Positions 18,593 to 27,531 of a stretch of 64,000 nucleotides of DNA are shown here, piece by piece. The position numbers and the translations under genes are program-made. Origin of the DNA: JAGVSR01 sp963750715 (GTDB lineage: Bacteria; Pseudomonadota; Alphaproteobacteria; Rhizobiales; Hyphomicrobiaceae); assembly GCA_963750715.1 (NCBI GenBank), contig CAVVRP010000012.1, positions 62,001-126,000 on the forward strand, given 5' to 3'. How positions within the stretch are numbered: the first letter of the stretch is position 1; the number at the start of each line of letters is the position of its first letter. The notes beneath the pieces are model-generated. The model was not told the DNA's origin. It saw nothing but the letters and a program-made list of their open reading frames with translations, and made no database searches.

Positions 18593-21049
18593 GTGCCGTC
18601 CTTCTCAAAGAGCTTGGAAACCGCCCTGCATCGCGCCTTGGAATATGCCAACGAGCGCAGCCACGAATACGCCACGCTCGAGCACCTGCTCGCCGCGCTG
18701 CTTGACGATCGCGACGCGGCTGCCGTCATGCGGGCGTGCAACGTGGACATCGAACAACTGCGCACGCGCGTCGTCGAGTATCTCGACAACGAACTCGGGT
18801 CGCTGGTGTCGAAGGGGTCGACCGAAGCGCAGCCGACGACCGGCTTCCAGCGCGTGATCCACCGTGCCGTCGTACACGTGCAGTCGTCTGGACGGGAAGA
18901 AGTAACGGGCGCCAATGTGCTTGTTGCCATCTTTGCGGAACGGGAAAGCCATGCGGCGTTCTTCCTGCAGGAGCAGGACATGACCCGCTTCGACGCGGTC
19001 CAGTACATCAGTCACGGTATCGCCAAGCGGCCTGGCATGTCCGAGCCGCGCTCCGTGCGCGGCGTCGACGAGAACGAACAGGCGGAAGGTGCGGAGGAAA
19101 AGAAGCCCGGCCAGGACGCGCTCAACACCTATTGCGTCAACCTCAACCGCAAGGCGCGCGACGGCAAGATCGACCCGCTGATCGGGCGGGAACAGGAAGT
19201 GCTTCGCACGATCCAGGTGCTGTGCCGCCGCCAGAAGAACAATCCGCTGCTCGTCGGTGAGCCCGGCGTCGGCAAGACAGCGATTGCCGAGGGCCTTGCC
19301 CGCAAGATCATCAAGGGCGAAGTGCCCGAGGTTCTGCAGAAGGCGACGATCTTCTCGCTCGACATGGGGGCACTGCTCGCCGGCACGCGCTATCGTGGCG
19401 ACTTCGAGGAACGGCTGAAGGCCGTCATGAAGGAGATCGAGAACTTCCCCGGTGCGATACTGTTCATCGACGAGATCCACACTGTCATCGGTGCGGGAGC
19501 AACTTCGGGCGGTGCGATGGACGCATCGAACCTTCTGAAACCGGCGCTACAGTCGGGCACGGTTCGCTGCATCGGTTCGACGACCTACAAGGAATATCGC
19601 CAGCACTTCGAAAAGGATCGCGCCCTCGTTCGCCGCTTCCAGAAGATCGACGTGAAGGAGCCGACCGTCGAGGATTCCATCGCAATCCTCAAGGGGCTGA
19701 AGCCTTACTTCGAGGAGTTCCACAAACTCAAGTACACCAACGAAGCGATCAAGGCAGCGGTGGAACTGTCCGCCCGCTACATCCACGACCGCAAGCTGCC
19801 CGACAAGGCGATCGACGTGATCGATGAAACCGGCGCATCGCAAATGCTGGTGGTGGAACAGAAGCGCAAGAAGAAGATCGGCGTGAAGGAGATCGAAGCG
19901 ACGGTCGCGACCATGGCGCGCATCCCGCCGAAGACGGTCACGAAATCCGATGCCGAAGTCCTTGGTAATCTCGACAAGGATCTGAAGCGGCTGGTGTTCG
20001 GTCAGGATCGTGCCATCGAGGCGCTGGCCGCCGCCATCAAGCTGGCGCGTGCGGGTTTGCGCGAGCCGGAAAAGCCGATCGGCTGTTACCTGTTCTCAGG
20101 CCCCACGGGCGTCGGCAAGACGGAAGTCGCCAAACAACTTGCCAATCTCATGGGTGTAGAACTGCTGCGCTTCGACATGTCGGAGTATATGGAGAAGCAC
20201 ACGGTTTCGCGACTCATCGGCGCGCCGCCGGGCTATGTCGGGTTCGATCAGGGTGGGCTTCTCACCGATGGCGTCGACCAGCATCCGCATTCGGTGCTGC
20301 TCCTCGACGAGATCGAGAAGGCGCATCCGGACCTGTTCAACATTCTTCTGCAGGTGATGGACCACGGCAAGCTAACCGATCATAATGGGAAGTCTGTCGA
20401 TTTCCGTAATGTCGTCCTGATCATGACAACCAACGCAGGCGCATCCGACATGGCGCGTCCGCCGATGGGGTTTAACCGGGCGCGGCGCGAGGGGGAGGAC
20501 ACCGAGGCAGTGAACAAGCTGTTCACGCCGGAGTTCCGCAACCGACTCGACGCCGTGATTCCGTTCTCCGGCTTGCCGCAGGACGTGATCGCTAAGGTGG
20601 TCGAGAAGTTCATCTTCCAGCTTGAAGCCCAGCTTGCCGACCGTGGCGTGATGATTGAACTGTCGGAGGCGGCCACCAAGTGGATCGGTGAGATTGGCTA
20701 CGACGAGAAGTTCGGCGCCCGGCCGCTCGCCCGCGTAATCCAGGAACATATCAAGAAGCCGTTGGCCGACGAACTGCTGTTCGGCAAGCTTGAGCATGGC
20801 GGCACGGTCAAGATCGACGTTAGCGGCGAGGGGCTCGAAAAGAAGCTCGCGTTCGAGTTCATTCCGCAAGATCCGTCAAAACGGCCAAAGCCTAACGACG
20901 AGGACGATGAGGAGAACGACGAGGAAGATGCCGAGACGGCCCTGGTCGAAGCTGCTCCTCGCAAGGCTCTGCCGGGACCGAAGGAAAAGAAGGACAAACC
21001 GCCGCGTGGTGGCGCTGTGCCAAGCGTTCCGCGGCGCAAGGATGACTGA
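18593..21049 (+). CDS. clpA: ATP-dependent Clp protease ATP-binding subunit ClpA
   Basis: AAA+ unfoldase partner of ClpP, 818 residues, starting at GTG. It has an N-domain at 1-145 and a first AAA module with GEPGVGKT and the Walker B stretch ILFIDEIHT. The second AAA module has GPTGVGKTEVAKQ and VLLLDEIEKAHPD; the small D2 domain follows. The C-terminal 60 residues are an acidic Asp/Glu run followed by a basic tail, an extension common in rhizobial ClpA. Directly cotranscribed with clpS. Confidence 0.96.
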   Translation: MPSFSKSLETALHRALEYANERSHEYATLEHLLAALLDDRDAAAVMRACNVDIEQLRTRVVEYLDNELGSLVSKGSTEAQPTTGFQRVIHRAVVHVQSSGREEVTGANVLVAIFAERESHAAFFLQEQDMTRFDAVQYISHGIAKRPGMSEPRSVRGVDENEQAEGAEEKKPGQDALNTYCVNLNRKARDGKIDPLIGREQEVLRTIQVLCRRQKNNPLLVGEPGVGKTAIAEGLARKIIKGEVPEVLQKATIFSLDMGALLAGTRYRGDFEERLKAVMKEIENFPGAILFIDEIHTVIGAGATSGGAMDASNLLKPALQSGTVRCIGSTTYKEYRQHFEKDRALVRRFQKIDVKEPTVEDSIAILKGLKPYFEEFHKLKYTNEAIKAAVELSARYIHDRKLPDKAIDVIDETGASQMLVVEQKRKKKIGVKEIEATVATMARIPPKTVTKSDAEVLGNLDKDLKRLVFGQDRAIEALAAAIKLARAGLREPEKPIGCYLFSGPTGVGKTEVAKQLANLMGVELLRFDMSEYMEKHTVSRLIGAPPGYVGFDQGGLLTDGVDQHPHSVLLLDEIEKAHPDLFNILLQVMDHGKLTDHNGKSVDFRNVVLIMTTNAGASDMARPPMGFNRARREGEDTEAVNKLFTPEFRNRLDAVIPFSGLPQDVIAKVVEKFIFQLEAQLADRGVMIELSEAATKWIGEIGYDEKFGARPLARVIQEHIKKPLADELLFGKLEHGGTVKIDVSGEGLEKKLAFEFIPQDPSKRPKPNDEDDEENDEEDAETALVEAAPRKALPGPKEKKDKPPRGGAVPSVPRRKDD

Positions 21050-21082
21050 CACGACGCTGTGTCGTGACAGAGATAAAACGGG

Positions 21083-21120
21083 CGGCCCGCGCAATCCAAA
21101 AGGTGGCGCGGGCCGTTTTT
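21083..21120 (+). terminator. rho-independent terminator of clpS-clpA
   Basis: A ten-base perfect stem (CGGCCCGCGC with GCGCGGGCCG) closes a 13-base loop and is followed by a T run. It sits about 34 bases past the clpA stop. Confidence 0.9.
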
Positions 21121-21301
21121 GTTCAACGGATCGCTTATCGCGCGATGACCACATCGGCGTTGCAACGCTTTGCAGCGACTCGCGTTATTGTACCCGAGCA
21201 CGCCTTTGCTGGAGTCACAACCGCGTTGTTGATTTCGTCGAAAATGCCTTTCGCTCTCCAGCGGCGTTCGATCTCGATTGATTCAGACCGGAGACCAGTC
21301 G

Positions 21302-21742
21302 ATGAGACAGCGAAGCACACACGCAGCCGTGGCTCCCTTCAAGCCCGTGCTAACGTTGGCGGCAGCCCTGATTTTGGCAGCCGCACTCTTGTGGGCGCCT
21401 TTGAGCGCGCGCGCGAATGCCGCCAGTCTGGCTGGGACGTGGAGCGGATCCGGCGCTATCTCACTTGCCTCCGGCCAGAAGGAGAAAGCGCGCTGCCGGG
21501 CTCAGTACAGTCCAGCCGGCGGGTCTGGCTTTGCAATGTCGGCGACCTGTGCCACGCAGTCGGCGAAGGTCGAACAGACGGCGCGCCTCAAGAAGGTCGG
21601 CGCCAACAGCTACGTCGGCAAGTTCTACAATGCGGAATACGGCGTTTCGGGGTCGATCCGGGTCACCCTCAACGGCAACCGTCAGAGTGTTTGGCTGTCG
21701 GGTGTCGCGGGGACGGCATCGTTCAGCCTCAGCCGCCGTTAA
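21302..21742 (+). CDS. secreted hypothetical protein
   Basis: A 146-residue protein with a signal peptide (hydrophobic stretch at about residues 18-40, cleavage after ARANA). The mature domain of about 100 residues begins LAGTWSGSGAISLASG and has two cysteines and alternating beta-strand patterns, suggesting a small beta-barrel or sandwich fold. Similar proteins are common as uncharacterised periplasmic proteins in Hyphomicrobiales, but I cannot assign a function. The ATG at 21302 gives the best signal peptide. Confidence 0.7.
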   Translation: MRQRSTHAAVAPFKPVLTLAAALILAAALLWAPLSARANAASLAGTWSGSGAISLASGQKEKARCRAQYSPAGGSGFAMSATCATQSAKVEQTARLKKVGANSYVGKFYNAEYGVSGSIRVTLNGNRQSVWLSGVAGTASFSLSRR

Positions 21743-21908
21743 AGGTAACACCAGGCATTTTTCGCCGCCGGTTGGGATGCGGCGGTTTTGCTTGCCAGGT
21801 CGGCCACATGACTTTATGTAATTTTATAACAATTCGGACCTCGTGGCGGCATGGGTGCTGACCCCGGACATGCAGCCGCGGCATCCCAGTAACAGCATTG
21901 GAGGAATT

Positions 21909-22445
21909 ATGACCAAGGCACTGGTGAAGGTGGCGGCCGCGATTGGATTGTTCGGCTTGCTAATCACGGGAACGCAGGCAGCGAGCCTCGTCTCGGCGAA
22001 AAAGCTTGAGATCAATGTCGATCCCGACAAGGTCGAAGCCGCTCGCCAGGACCTGTGGAGCAAGATCGGCGGTTGGTGCGCGATCGCCCAATGGCATCCC
22101 GCGATTGCCACGTGCGAAGAGAGCAAGTCGGGCGACAGCGAGTTCCGCACCCTCACGCTTAAGGACGGCGGCGTCATCAAGGAGCGTCTGCTCGAACGTG
22201 GAAATGCCACTTACAAATATGAAATCGTCGAAAGCCCCCTGCCGGTGAAGAACTATTCGGCGCAGTTCTCCGTCACTCCCGACGACGACAACACGGATGA
22301 AATCAACGTGCTGTGGTCCGCCACCTACGACGCCAACGGCAAGGACGACAAGGAAGCCCGCGGTGTGATCGACGGCATCTTCAAGGCCGGCATGGAAAGC
22401 ATCAAGACATCGCACGGCAAGGGCGACGACGACGACAAGAAATAA
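21909..22445 (+). CDS. secreted SRPBCC-family (polyketide cyclase-like) protein
   Basis: A 178-residue protein with a signal peptide (residues 1-23) and a START/SRPBCC-like domain: ARQDLWSKIGGWCAIAQWHP at the start of the fold and an internal FRTLTLKDGGVIKERLLE strand pair. A C-terminal amphipathic helix and a DDDDKK tail follow. SRPBCC domains bind hydrophobic ligands. The ligand here is unknown. GAGGA just upstream supports the ATG at 21909. Confidence 0.8.
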   Translation: MTKALVKVAAAIGLFGLLITGTQAASLVSAKKLEINVDPDKVEAARQDLWSKIGGWCAIAQWHPAIATCEESKSGDSEFRTLTLKDGGVIKERLLERGNATYKYEIVESPLPVKNYSAQFSVTPDDDNTDEINVLWSATYDANGKDDKEARGVIDGIFKAGMESIKTSHGKGDDDDKK

Positions 22446-22485
22446 GCGTCTCGCCCGGCACGCAACGCGTCTGGAACATGAAAAG

Positions 22486-22513
22486 GCCCCGGCATGTTGA
22501 CCGGGGCCCTTTC
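22486..22513. terminator. bidirectional rho-independent terminator
   Basis: An eight-base stem (GGCCCCGG with CCGGGGCC) and an eight-base loop, with AAAA before and TTT after, lie between two convergent genes, so it can serve both strands. Confidence 0.85.
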
Positions 22514-22533
22514 GTACATCAGACGGTTGGCAA

Positions 22534-22875
22534 CTACCAACCGAAATACAGCGATACGCCTGGACGGTAGTACGGGCGATAGCCGTATCCGTAATAGCCG
22601 TAAGGCCTATAGTAATATGGGCTGTACGGCCGGTAGCCATAGCCATATCCGTAGCGATAGGGCCTGAAGGCGTAGGGTCGATACCCGTAGCGACGATAAT
22701 AGCGACGATACACCTTCTCGACGATGCTCGTGTCGACGCTCGCTTGGGAGCCGTGGGCGATGGCAGCACCCGCCGGGTTGGCCGAAGCATTTGACGACAG
22801 CGCCAACGCGGCGCCGAGAGCGACGACGGCCCCGAGCACAGCGCCGACACGGCCGTTCCTAATCGTAATCGTCAT
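22534..22875 (-). CDS. secreted Tyr/Arg/Gly-rich small protein
   Basis: A 113-residue protein. A signal peptide covers about residues 1-32, ending near SSNASA. The C-terminal half is a low-complexity run of Tyr, Arg, Gly and Pro (YRRYGYRPYAF, YGYGYRPY). Such proteins are common in the alphaproteobacterial envelope; their function is unknown. The ATG at 22875 gives a normal signal peptide, and GAGGAAAAG lies upstream. It converges on the SRPBCC gene and shares its terminator. Confidence 0.75.
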   Translation of the reverse strand: MTITIRNGRVGAVLGAVVALGAALALSSNASANPAGAAIAHGSQASVDTSIVEKVYRRYYRRYGYRPYAFRPYRYGYGYGYRPYSPYYYRPYGYYGYGYRPYYRPGVSLYFGW

Positions 22876-23436
22876 ATGTCTTTTCCTCCTCTGAGGCTTT
22901 CCCCGACGTGATCTATCGCAGCCGCGTAAGGACACTGCGAACCATGGCCGTGCAAGGACGGCGTCACATTAAAGATAGGAAACAGTATGCCAGTTACCAA
23001 GCGACGGTGCGCGCTTTTTCGTCATTGGGTTAGCGCCTAGAGTAATGCTCAGACATGTGATTGATCGTCGTCTCACGTTTGAGCGCGATCGGGTCCTTAT
23101 GCTCATGCGAGACGTTCATGCGAGGCTCGCAGTCATCGCACCGCTTCGGTCTCCCGCAATGCCGCAACGAAATGGCCAGCCGAGCACGGCGTCGACCTTC
23201 CGACGCCGCAAGCGGCGGGCGCCAATGACAGTTCTCGCCATTCGCGGATGCAAAAAAGTGATTTTAACTTTTTTCTGGCCGTCAAGTTCCGTCAATAAAA
23301 AAATGTTTAATAAGTGGCTGGTGTCGCTTCCCTGCAACAAATAACGTGCCATACTAATTAAGTTGGGGACAATCTGAAGCCCGCGCGGCTGTCCTGTCTA
23401 CCCGTAACCGATCATTATCCAAAGGGAGGATGTTCT
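22876..23436. other. intergenic region, nothing convincing
   Basis: About 560 bases without a supportable gene. The stretch 23250-23380 is markedly AT-rich for this genome, with A and T runs, as expected of promoter DNA for the gene starting at 23437. An open minus-strand frame at 23116-23352 has no domain, signal or RBS and was not called. Confidence 0.4.
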
Positions 23437-24001
23437 ATGGCCTGCCCCACGGTCCAGGTTGTCGGCAAGACGGTTATCCTGCTGAGCGGCTATGAACGCG
23501 CGCCGCTTACGGCCCAGACGAAAGAGCCTCGTCCGCTGAGGGTCGAGGCCATTCAGAAGCTGCGCCAATCGGCGGCGCAGTATCCCGATGCGGTGGCATT
23601 TGGCTACACGGCCGGTCGGTGGATCCCCGGGGCCTGACCGCCCTCGACGAGGCGACACGCTTCGATAAAACAGGTTTTTCGCTGGCGGCCGCGCTTCTGA
23701 CACTCGCGGGATATAAATGGGGTCGCGACGGCGATCCCGTCGTTTTCGTTCGGTTCCGCGAAAGTCACGTTTCCGGATACGCCGGCTGCAACCACTTCAC
23801 CCGAACCTACACTTTCGCGCGCATCGCCATCGGCCCGCCACCACATTCAGGGCCTGCGCTCCAGCGGTGATGGAGAACGAGCGCGCCTTCCTGCGGATGT
23901 TGCAGGACGCCCGGGCGGTGCACGCAACGCATCTGAAGATCGTTCTCAAGGATGGCGCGGGCATCGAGATCGTCACGCTCCAGCGGTGCGACTGGGATTA
24001 G
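23437..24001 (+). pseudogene. META/HslJ-domain protein gene broken by two frameshifts
   Basis: Three consecutive frames together spell a META-type domain. Frame one ends in GYTAGRW. Frame two (about 23622-23836) gives GLTALDEATRFDK and the family signature GYAGCNHFTRTYTF. Frame three (about 23836-24001) gives TTFRACAPAVMENERAFL and ends ATLQRCDWD-like with VTLQRCDWD. META domains occur in periplasmic heat-shock HslJ and lipoproteins. The breaks lie near 23625 and 23836. An RBS (AGGGAGG) precedes the ATG at 23437. The first segment has no signal peptide and may not belong to the domain. Confidence 0.55.
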
Positions 24002-24134
24002 TCGGCGCGCCCGCTGCCGTTTGTCCCGCATCAATTCCGGCCGCGCCAGGTTGTGCCAGGTTGTGCTGCGGTGGTCCCAATTCAGCGCCTCCCCGACGAC
24101 AACGGCCGAGGCGCGCCATAAGGAGGTTTTTGCC

Positions 24135-24716
24135 ATGACAGTAAAGAGTTTCGTTTCCGCGGCGGTCGTCGCCGCCGCCCTCGTTCTCGCCGGCACGGCT
24201 GCCATCGCCCAGGACGACGCCAAAGGCTCGAACCTGGGCCAGGGCATGGGTATGGGCCCTGGAATGGGCCAAGGCATGGGCATGGGGTCCGGCTCCGGCT
24301 GGGGCATGGGTCCCGGCATGATGGTGGGCCGCGGCATGATGGGCGGCATGGGCATTATGGGCGGTTGTCCGATGATGGGCGGCGGCGGAAAGATGACGTC
24401 GCACGTGGAAGGCCGCATCGCCTTCCTCAAGGCTGAACTCGGCATCACCGATCAGCAGCAGGCGGCGTGGAGCGCCTATGCGGACGCGGTTCGCAAGAAC
24501 CTTGGCAGCATGCAGAGCATGCACAAGACGATGATGACGGCGATGCAGGCCGATGGCGCGGTCGAGCGACTCGACGCGCACATCGCCATGATGGAAAGCC
24601 GCCTTGCCTCGTTGAAGGAGGTGAAGGGGCCGCTCGTTTCGCTGTATGGCGTCCTGGGCGCTGACCAGAAGCAGAAGGCCGACGACCTCATCACCGGCAT
24701 GGGCTGCATGATGTGA
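24135..24716 (+). CDS. Met/Gly-rich Spy/CpxP-like periplasmic protein
   Basis: A 193-residue secreted protein with a signal peptide at residues 1-25 and then a striking Met-Gly repeat region (about 35-80: GMGMGPGMGQGMGMGSGSG and following). The C-terminal helical domain has the LTxxQ-like pattern LGITDQQQAAWSAYADAV. Spy/CpxP-type proteins are envelope chaperones and several bind metals. The Met-rich stretch suggests Cu(I) or similar soft-metal binding, which is inference. An exact AGGAGG lies 8 bases before the ATG, predicting high expression. Confidence 0.8.
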   Translation: MTVKSFVSAAVVAAALVLAGTAAIAQDDAKGSNLGQGMGMGPGMGQGMGMGSGSGWGMGPGMMVGRGMMGGMGIMGGCPMMGGGGKMTSHVEGRIAFLKAELGITDQQQAAWSAYADAVRKNLGSMQSMHKTMMTAMQADGAVERLDAHIAMMESRLASLKEVKGPLVSLYGVLGADQKQKADDLITGMGCMM

Positions 24717-24812
24717 GGCGCTGGGCGTGCCGCAATTCGCCTCTCGATGTCATCCTCGGGCTCGTCCCGAGGACCATCCCGTTTGGGCACGATCTCCAGC
24801 GGCGCGCCGGGT

Positions 24813-25754
24813 CTACCTCCCCAACCCCCACACCTCTTCCTTGACCCGAATATCAGCCAGCATCCTATCCAAAAGAAGACACGTCCGTGTGAACAGCGCG
24901 CTGCCGCGGCGGTAGTCGGCAGGGGCGTAGAAGTCGACGCGGCCGGCCTTGAACAGCTCGAGGCATTTTGCCGGGTTCTCGTCGGGCGAGTGGACGGCGA
25001 TCGCGTGGCCGCCGCTCTTCTTCATCAGCGCCATCGATGGCACGTCGGTGTCGCCGTCGCCGAAGTAGATCATGTTGGAAAAGGGGATCGGCCGGGAGCC
25101 CTCGGGCATGTGGTCGTTGATGCTCTCGCCGAGATCCTCGATGCCCTTGTTAATGCGGAACAGGTACTGCGTCTTGCCCGTGTCGGTGATGACGCGCTTG
25201 GGGTAGGGCGTCTCGTAGGCGTCGAACCAGTATTCCGACGCGAACACGTTGTGGAAGTGCTTCCGGATCGGCGTACCCTCGATGATCTCTGTCAGGCCCG
25301 ACGAGACGAGGTAGTGGCGCAGTGTGACGCCAGCCGATTCCGAGCGCAGTGCGATGTAATCACCGATGGCATCGAACCAATCCGTCACGCCCGCATAGAG
25401 TTCCACGGTCGCGCCCTGGGCGACGAGATCCTCGCGGTCGATGCGGATGCCCTTCTCTTTCGCCTTCTTGTACATCAGGTGCATGTAGGTGATGAGCGGA
25501 TCGGCCCGTTGCGCGCGCGCGATGCGGCCGCACTCGGTCCAGAATTCCTTCGCGTCGATGCCAAGCTGCGGCAAGAAGGAATATTCCTGCATCGGGCGCG
25601 GGGAGAGCGTGCCGTCGAAATCATAGACGAGGGCGATGGTCTTTTTGTCGAAGCCGGTCGCGGGAGAGGCGGCAGCGGCAACGGGTTTCAAGTCCGTCGC
25701 AGCCGGCTTGGCCTTCGCGGGGCCGGGGGTCTTCGCGCGCTTCAAGGCCGTCAT
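24813..25754 (-). CDS. HAD-family hydrolase
   Basis: A 313-residue protein. The first 45 residues are basic and Ala/Pro-rich. The HAD core starts at about residue 50 with the nucleophile motif VYDFDGTLSP and continues through motif II (YLVSSGLTEII) to motif III and IV in MIYFGDGDTDVPSMALMKK. The layout resembles phosphoserine-phosphatase-like HADs. The substrate is unknown. It is last in a same-strand series behind the cys/tauE genes, about 110 bases downstream. Confidence 0.85.
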   Translation of the reverse strand: MTALKRAKTPGPAKAKPAATDLKPVAAAASPATGFDKKTIALVYDFDGTLSPRPMQEYSFLPQLGIDAKEFWTECGRIARAQRADPLITYMHLMYKKAKEKGIRIDREDLVAQGATVELYAGVTDWFDAIGDYIALRSESAGVTLRHYLVSSGLTEIIEGTPIRKHFHNVFASEYWFDAYETPYPKRVITDTGKTQYLFRINKGIEDLGESINDHMPEGSRPIPFSNMIYFGDGDTDVPSMALMKKSGGHAIAVHSPDENPAKCLELFKAGRVDFYAPADYRRGSALFTRTCLLLDRMLADIRVKEEVWGLGR

Positions 25755-25866
25755 GGTACATATGCTCCGCCGATACAACTTTGATGGACGCTGCCGTGAT
25801 TCGGGTGGCGGGTTGAAGGGTTTGCCGCGCCCTCTCCCCATCGACGTCGATGGGGAGAGGGCGCGA

Positions 25867-26664
25867 CTACTTGTTGAACAGGAGATACGCCGCATACAGC
25901 AGCGTCAGCGACAGGGCGATGCGCAGGGCCCAGTCGGGGATGCGGCCCGTGATGCGCGAGCCGATCAGGATGCCGGGCACCGATCCCGCCAGAAGTCCCG
26001 CCAGCAGCAGCATGTCGACGTGGCCCATGCTGGCATGGCCGATGCCCGACAGCAGCGTCAGGGGCACGGCGTGGACAATGTCGGTGCCCACGACCCGGCG
26101 CGCGACGAGGTGGGGATAGAGGCCGGTCAGGACCGCGACGCCGATGGCGCCCGCGCCGACCGAGGTCAGCGCTACGAACACGCCGAGCATGAGGCCGAAC
26201 AGGAGTGTCGGGACCGGGCGGGTGAGCGTGGCCGCGTCGGCCGCGTCCGAGATCGGATGGTTGCGGCGCAGGATTGGGTGCAGGGCGATGACGACCGCGC
26301 TGATGATGAGCGTGAATGCCAGACCCTTGCGGATGTAGAATGCCAGTTCGTGCGTGTCGGGTTCGGCGAAGTAGAGCCACGCTAGGATCGCCGACGCGCC
26401 CGGCAGGCTGCCGGCTGCCAGCCAGCCCAGGATCGACCAGTTGACGTTGCCGAGCGACTGGTGGCGCCAGGCGGCACTCGCCTTCGTGATTGCCGCAAAC
26501 AGGAGATCGGTGCCGACCGCGATCGCCGGAGACACGCCGACGCCGGAGATCAGCAGTGGCGTCGTCAGCGAGCCCGCTCCCACGCCCGTGATGCCGATGA
26601 GGAATCCGATCAGGAAGCCGCCCCCGATGATCATCCACCACGAATTGAGAAGCACGGCATCCAT
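25867..26664 (-). CDS. TauE/SafE-family membrane exporter (copy 2)
   Basis: A 265-residue integral membrane protein with about eight hydrophobic segments. The half-repeat signature GFLIGITGVGAGSLTTPLLI is at the N-terminus and LTSVGAGAIGVAVLTGLYP in the second half. The family moves sulfite, sulfoacetate or other anions. Its position directly behind a sulfate-reduction operon suggests sulfite or sulfate handling (inference). The N-terminal half resembles the neighbouring copy only at family level, so this is not a recent tandem duplication. Confidence 0.85.
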   Translation of the reverse strand: MDAVLLNSWWMIIGGGFLIGFLIGITGVGAGSLTTPLLISGVGVSPAIAVGTDLLFAAITKASAAWRHQSLGNVNWSILGWLAAGSLPGASAILAWLYFAEPDTHELAFYIRKGLAFTLIISAVVIALHPILRRNHPISDAADAATLTRPVPTLLFGLMLGVFVALTSVGAGAIGVAVLTGLYPHLVARRVVGTDIVHAVPLTLLSGIGHASMGHVDMLLLAGLLAGSVPGILIGSRITGRIPDWALRIALSLTLLYAAYLLFNK

Positions 26665-26714
26665 GGTGGGTAGTCTCGGTTCTTCTTGTTTGATGCCGTG
26701 GAGGGTAGGCGCGT

Positions 26715-27479
26715 TCAGGCGATGGTATTAAGTATTGTTCGAATGCTGAGAAGCATGACCACGACGCCGACCATGATCATCAGGACCTTATCCGGGATGT
26801 GCTTGGTCGCATAGGCCGCGAAGGGTGCCGCGATCACGCCACCGACGATGAGGCCGGTGATGATCGGCCACAACTCGAGGCCGGCCGTGAGGAAGAACGT
26901 CGTCGAGATGGTTAGCGTGACGAAGAACTCGGCGAGGTTCACCGAGCCGATGGTGTAGCGCGGCGTCGTGCCCTGACCGAGCAGCGACGACGTGACGATG
27001 GGACCCCAGCCGCCTCCGCCGATGGCGTCGAAGAAGCCGCCGAAGACGGCCAGCGGTGCGACCGCGCGCGGCTCGACGCCTTCGCGGACGGTTTTCTGTC
27101 CGATTGCCTTCCACACGATGAAACAGCCAAGCAGCAGCAGATAGGTGGCGATGAAGGGCTTCAGCTTGTCGCCCGGCAGTTCCGAAAGTAGATAAGCGCC
27201 GATCGCGCCGCCGATCATGCCGGGCAGCGCAAGCCGGTACAGCAGTTTCTTGTCGACGTTGCCGAGCCGCCAGTGAGCCATCCCGGACGCACCGGTCGTG
27301 AACGTCTCTGCCGAGTGGACGCATGCGCTCGCGACTGCCGGCGGAATGCCCAGGTTGAGCAGCACCGTCGTGGACGTCAGCCCGTAGGCCATACCGATGG
27401 CGCCGTCGATCATCTGCGCGGCGAAGCCGACGGCGACGTAGAGCACGAAGTCGTCCCAGGTGGCGGCGAGCGCGATCAT
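26715..27479 (-). CDS. TauE/SafE-family membrane exporter (copy 1)
   Basis: A 254-residue membrane protein with seven or eight helices. Family motifs are QMIDGAIGMAYGLTSTTVLL and GGFFDAIGGGGWGPIVTSSLL, the two inverted half-repeats. It starts 52 bases after the cysN stop on the same strand, so it is probably part of the cys operon. It may export excess sulfite generated by the pathway or take up sulfate; direction cannot be read from sequence. Confidence 0.87.
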   Translation of the reverse strand: MIALAATWDDFVLYVAVGFAAQMIDGAIGMAYGLTSTTVLLNLGIPPAVASACVHSAETFTTGASGMAHWRLGNVDKKLLYRLALPGMIGGAIGAYLLSELPGDKLKPFIATYLLLLGCFIVWKAIGQKTVREGVEPRAVAPLAVFGGFFDAIGGGGWGPIVTSSLLGQGTTPRYTIGSVNLAEFFVTLTISTTFFLTAGLELWPIITGLIVGGVIAAPFAAYATKHIPDKVLMIMVGVVVMLLSIRTILNTIA

Positions 27480-27531
27480 GCGGATCCTGCAAAGTAGGGG
27501 CGGTGACGTTTCTCGATATGCAGGACGTTCG

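Noticed and set aside
23116..23352. Minus-strand frame of 78 codons
   Set aside because: No signal, domain or RBS, and it crosses an AT-rich promoter-like stretch.
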